Below, in pieces: positions 3,770 through 5,195 of a stretch of 5,195 nt of DNA. Location of the stretch: assembly GCA_041674345.1 (NCBI GenBank), contig JBAYVY010000266.1, positions 1 to 5,195 of the forward strand, in the 5' to 3' direction. Origin of the DNA: JBAYVY01 sp041674345. GTDB lineage: Bacteria > Planctomycetota > Phycisphaerae > Phycisphaerales > Zrk34. Below the pieces are notes generated by a model that saw only the letters and a program-made list of their open reading frames with translations, did no database searches and had not been told where the DNA came from. The first letter of the stretch is position 1. Each line of letters opens with the position of its first letter. Made by a program: the position numbers and the translations under genes.

Positions 3770-5195
3770 TCATCGCGGGATGAAGAAGATCAGCCAGATC
3801 ACCACCAGCACCGGCAACAGGATCACCGCGGAATACTTGAACACGTAACCGAGGAACGACGGCATCTTGATGCCCGATGACTCGGCGATCGACTTGACCA
3901 TGAAGTTCGGCGCGTTGCCGATGTACGTCATCGCCCCGAAAAACACCGCGCCGACGCTGATGGCGATGAGGAATCCGTTGAGCGCCGGTACGCCGATCAG
4001 GAACGCGAGTTTCAGTTTCGCCTCGTCGATGTGTCCCTTTTGGGCAATGATGTCGGCTTCGTAATATCGGATGGCGGTGTTCACGGCGGCTAAGACTTCT
4101 GGGGCGAGCGATTTTGGAACATATGTAATTAGCGGAGGACGCGACGCATCGGATTTATACTTCGGCGTGTCGGCTTCATATGGATCATAAGCGGTTTGGA
4201 TGGCTTGCCTGGCTTCGCGCACCTGTTCGGCATCGATTTCACCCAGCCGCGCCTGAAGGAATGTCAGATACGTCGGGGCGTTGTCCAGAACGCTGGAGAG
4301 CGCGCCGGTGGAGAAATAAAACTGCCCGGTGGTTTTCAGCGGCATCCGGTCGGCGTTCTTGTCAAGGTATTCCAGCGCGGGCACCATCGTCGAGAAGATC
4401 GCCAGGAAGATGATGGCCACTTCGCGGATCGGGGCGAACTTGAACTCGTTGGCTTCATGCACCGCTTTCTTCGTCAGTTTCAGCGAGACCAGCGCGGTGG
4501 CGACCATCATCACCTCGCGGCTGGTCAATAGATCGAGAACGCCCTTCGCGTCGAACATGCTTTCGCGGAACACCGCGAGGATGACAATGAGGATGAGCAG
4601 CAGGTTCACCATGCCGTTGACGCGGACGGCCGCGCCGGTGTCATTTTCGCCCCAGTCGTGGCGCTCTTCCCTGGCGTGATCGCGCTTGTCGAAGACATAG
4701 AAGATGGCGAGCAGCATGAGCGTGGCGACCAGCCAGGGTTGCCAGCAATGTTCGAGCACCCACCAGAAGGGAACGCCCTTGAGGTAGCCGAGGAACAGGG
4801 GCGGGTCGCCGACGGGGGTGAGGCATCCGCCGACGTTGGCGACGAGGAAGATGAAGAAGATGATGTGATAGGGCTTGATGTGTTTGCGGTTGATGCGGAT
4901 GTAGGGGCGGATCAGGAGCATGGCGGCCCCGGTGGTGCCGAAGATGTTGGCGATGATCGCGCCGGTCAGCAGAAGGGAGACGTTGATGGAAGGCGTGGCC
5001 TTGCGCGAGACGTGGATGACGATGCCGCCTGAGACCACGAACAGCGCGAACAGCAGCGCGATGAAAGAGACATACTCGCGCATTTCGTGGGTCCAGGGAT
5101 GCAGGTCGCCTCGGACGAGGAAGTAGTAGCCGAATCCGATCAGGAAGAACGCCCCGGCGACCAGCGGGTACTTGTGTTCCCAGAAGTGGCTGAAA
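3770..5195 (-). CDS. NhaD-like / CitMHS_2-type sodium:proton antiporter, N-terminus cut off by the window edge
   Basis: The frame is open from the stop (3770-3772) to the right edge, giving 474 visible residues. The ATG at 5083 is internal: the 37 residues before it (FSHFWEHKYPLVAG...YYFLVRGDLHPWTHE) contain a membrane helix and fit the family's N-terminal region, so the true start lies beyond the window. In visible numbering the ion-transporter superfamily motifs are EYVSFIALLFALFVVSGG (40-57), NVGGCLTPVGDPPLFLG (120-136), SSVLDNAPTY (300-309) and GAMTYIGNAPNFMVKSIAE (420-438), then a final helix pair ending FFIPR. The paired NxGGxLTPxGD and DNAPTY half-motifs are the re-entrant transport sites of this superfamily. 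The protein probably exchanges Na+ for H+ in the inner membrane; names mentioning citrate are historical. About 85 hydrophilic residues (about 316-403) separate DNAPTY from the next helix, more than I expect for the family. It converges on the other antiporter gene. Substrate specificity is inferred. Confidence 0.85.
   Translation of the reverse strand, partial: FSHFWEHKYPLVAGAFFLIGFGYYFLVRGDLHPWTHEMREYVSFIALLFALFVVSGGIVIHVSRKATPSINVSLLLTGAIIANIFGTTGAAMLLIRPYIRINRKHIKPYHIIFFIFLVANVGGCLTPVGDPPLFLGYLKGVPFWWVLEHCWQPWLVATLMLLAIFYVFDKRDHAREERHDWGENDTGAAVRVNGMVNLLLILIVILAVFRESMFDAKGVLDLLTSREVMMVATALVSLKLTKKAVHEANEFKFAPIREVAIIFLAIFSTMVPALEYLDKNADRMPLKTTGQFYFSTGALSSVLDNAPTYLTFLQARLGEIDAEQVREARQAIQTAYDPYEADTPKYKSDASRPPLITYVPKSLAPEVLAAVNTAIRYYEADIIAQKGHIDEAKLKLAFLIGVPALNGFLIAISVGAVFFGAMTYIGNAPNFMVKSIAESSGIKMPSFLGYVFKYSAVILLPVLVVIWLIFFIPR

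Noticed and set aside
4180..5126. Plus-strand open frames across the NhaD-like gene
   Set aside because: They are antisense to well-supported family motifs and have no plausible protein features.

Overview
The window reads as bacterial chromosomal DNA with a sharp compositional break. Roughly the first 900 bases are AT-richer (about 28% GC at 121-180, about 50% at 301-360, about 42% at 781-840). From about 1050 onward the DNA is GC-rich (about 78% at 1081-1140, about 67% at 2041-2100). A GC-rich environmental bacterium is likely. A planctomycete is my tentative guess, from the gene set, the poor Shine-Dalgarno sequences of the GC-rich genes and an intergenic GC hairpin. This is inference, and no marker gene settles it.

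Layout. Bases 1-303 carry no gene but hold dense short repeats, two candidate promoters, near-helically spaced A-tracts and a leader hairpin. Bases 304-905 (+) are a type II toxin-antitoxin pair: an 84-residue ribbon-helix-helix antitoxin overlapping by 4 nt a 116-residue MazF/PemK-family endoribonuclease. Bases 906-1056 are a spacer with an 18-nt imperfect repeat and a -10-like box almost touching the next start codon. Bases 1057-1935 (+) are a tandem universal stress protein. Bases 1951-3657 (+), only 15 nt later, are a CPA2-type cation/proton antiporter fused to a C-terminal PTS EIIA domain with its phospho-accepting histidine intact. Bases 3658-3769 are a convergent spacer with a long inverted repeat, a GC hairpin and a 14-bp tandem repeat. 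Bases 3770-5195 (-) are an NhaD-like/CitMHS_2 sodium:proton antiporter whose N-terminus runs off the right edge.

How they fit together. The stress protein and the antiporter-EIIA fusion look like one operon. With the convergent NhaD-like antiporter they suggest an ion/pH-homeostasis neighbourhood. The EIIA domain could tie cation exchange to the phosphorylation state of a phosphotransferase chain. The toxin-antitoxin module looks like a separate insertion: lower GC, strong Shine-Dalgarno sites, its own promoters. The best candidates for something less well described are the antiporter-EIIA coupling with the adjacent stress protein, the hydrophilic insert between two signature motifs of the NhaD-like protein, and the switch from G-ending to C-ending codons inside the antiporter gene.
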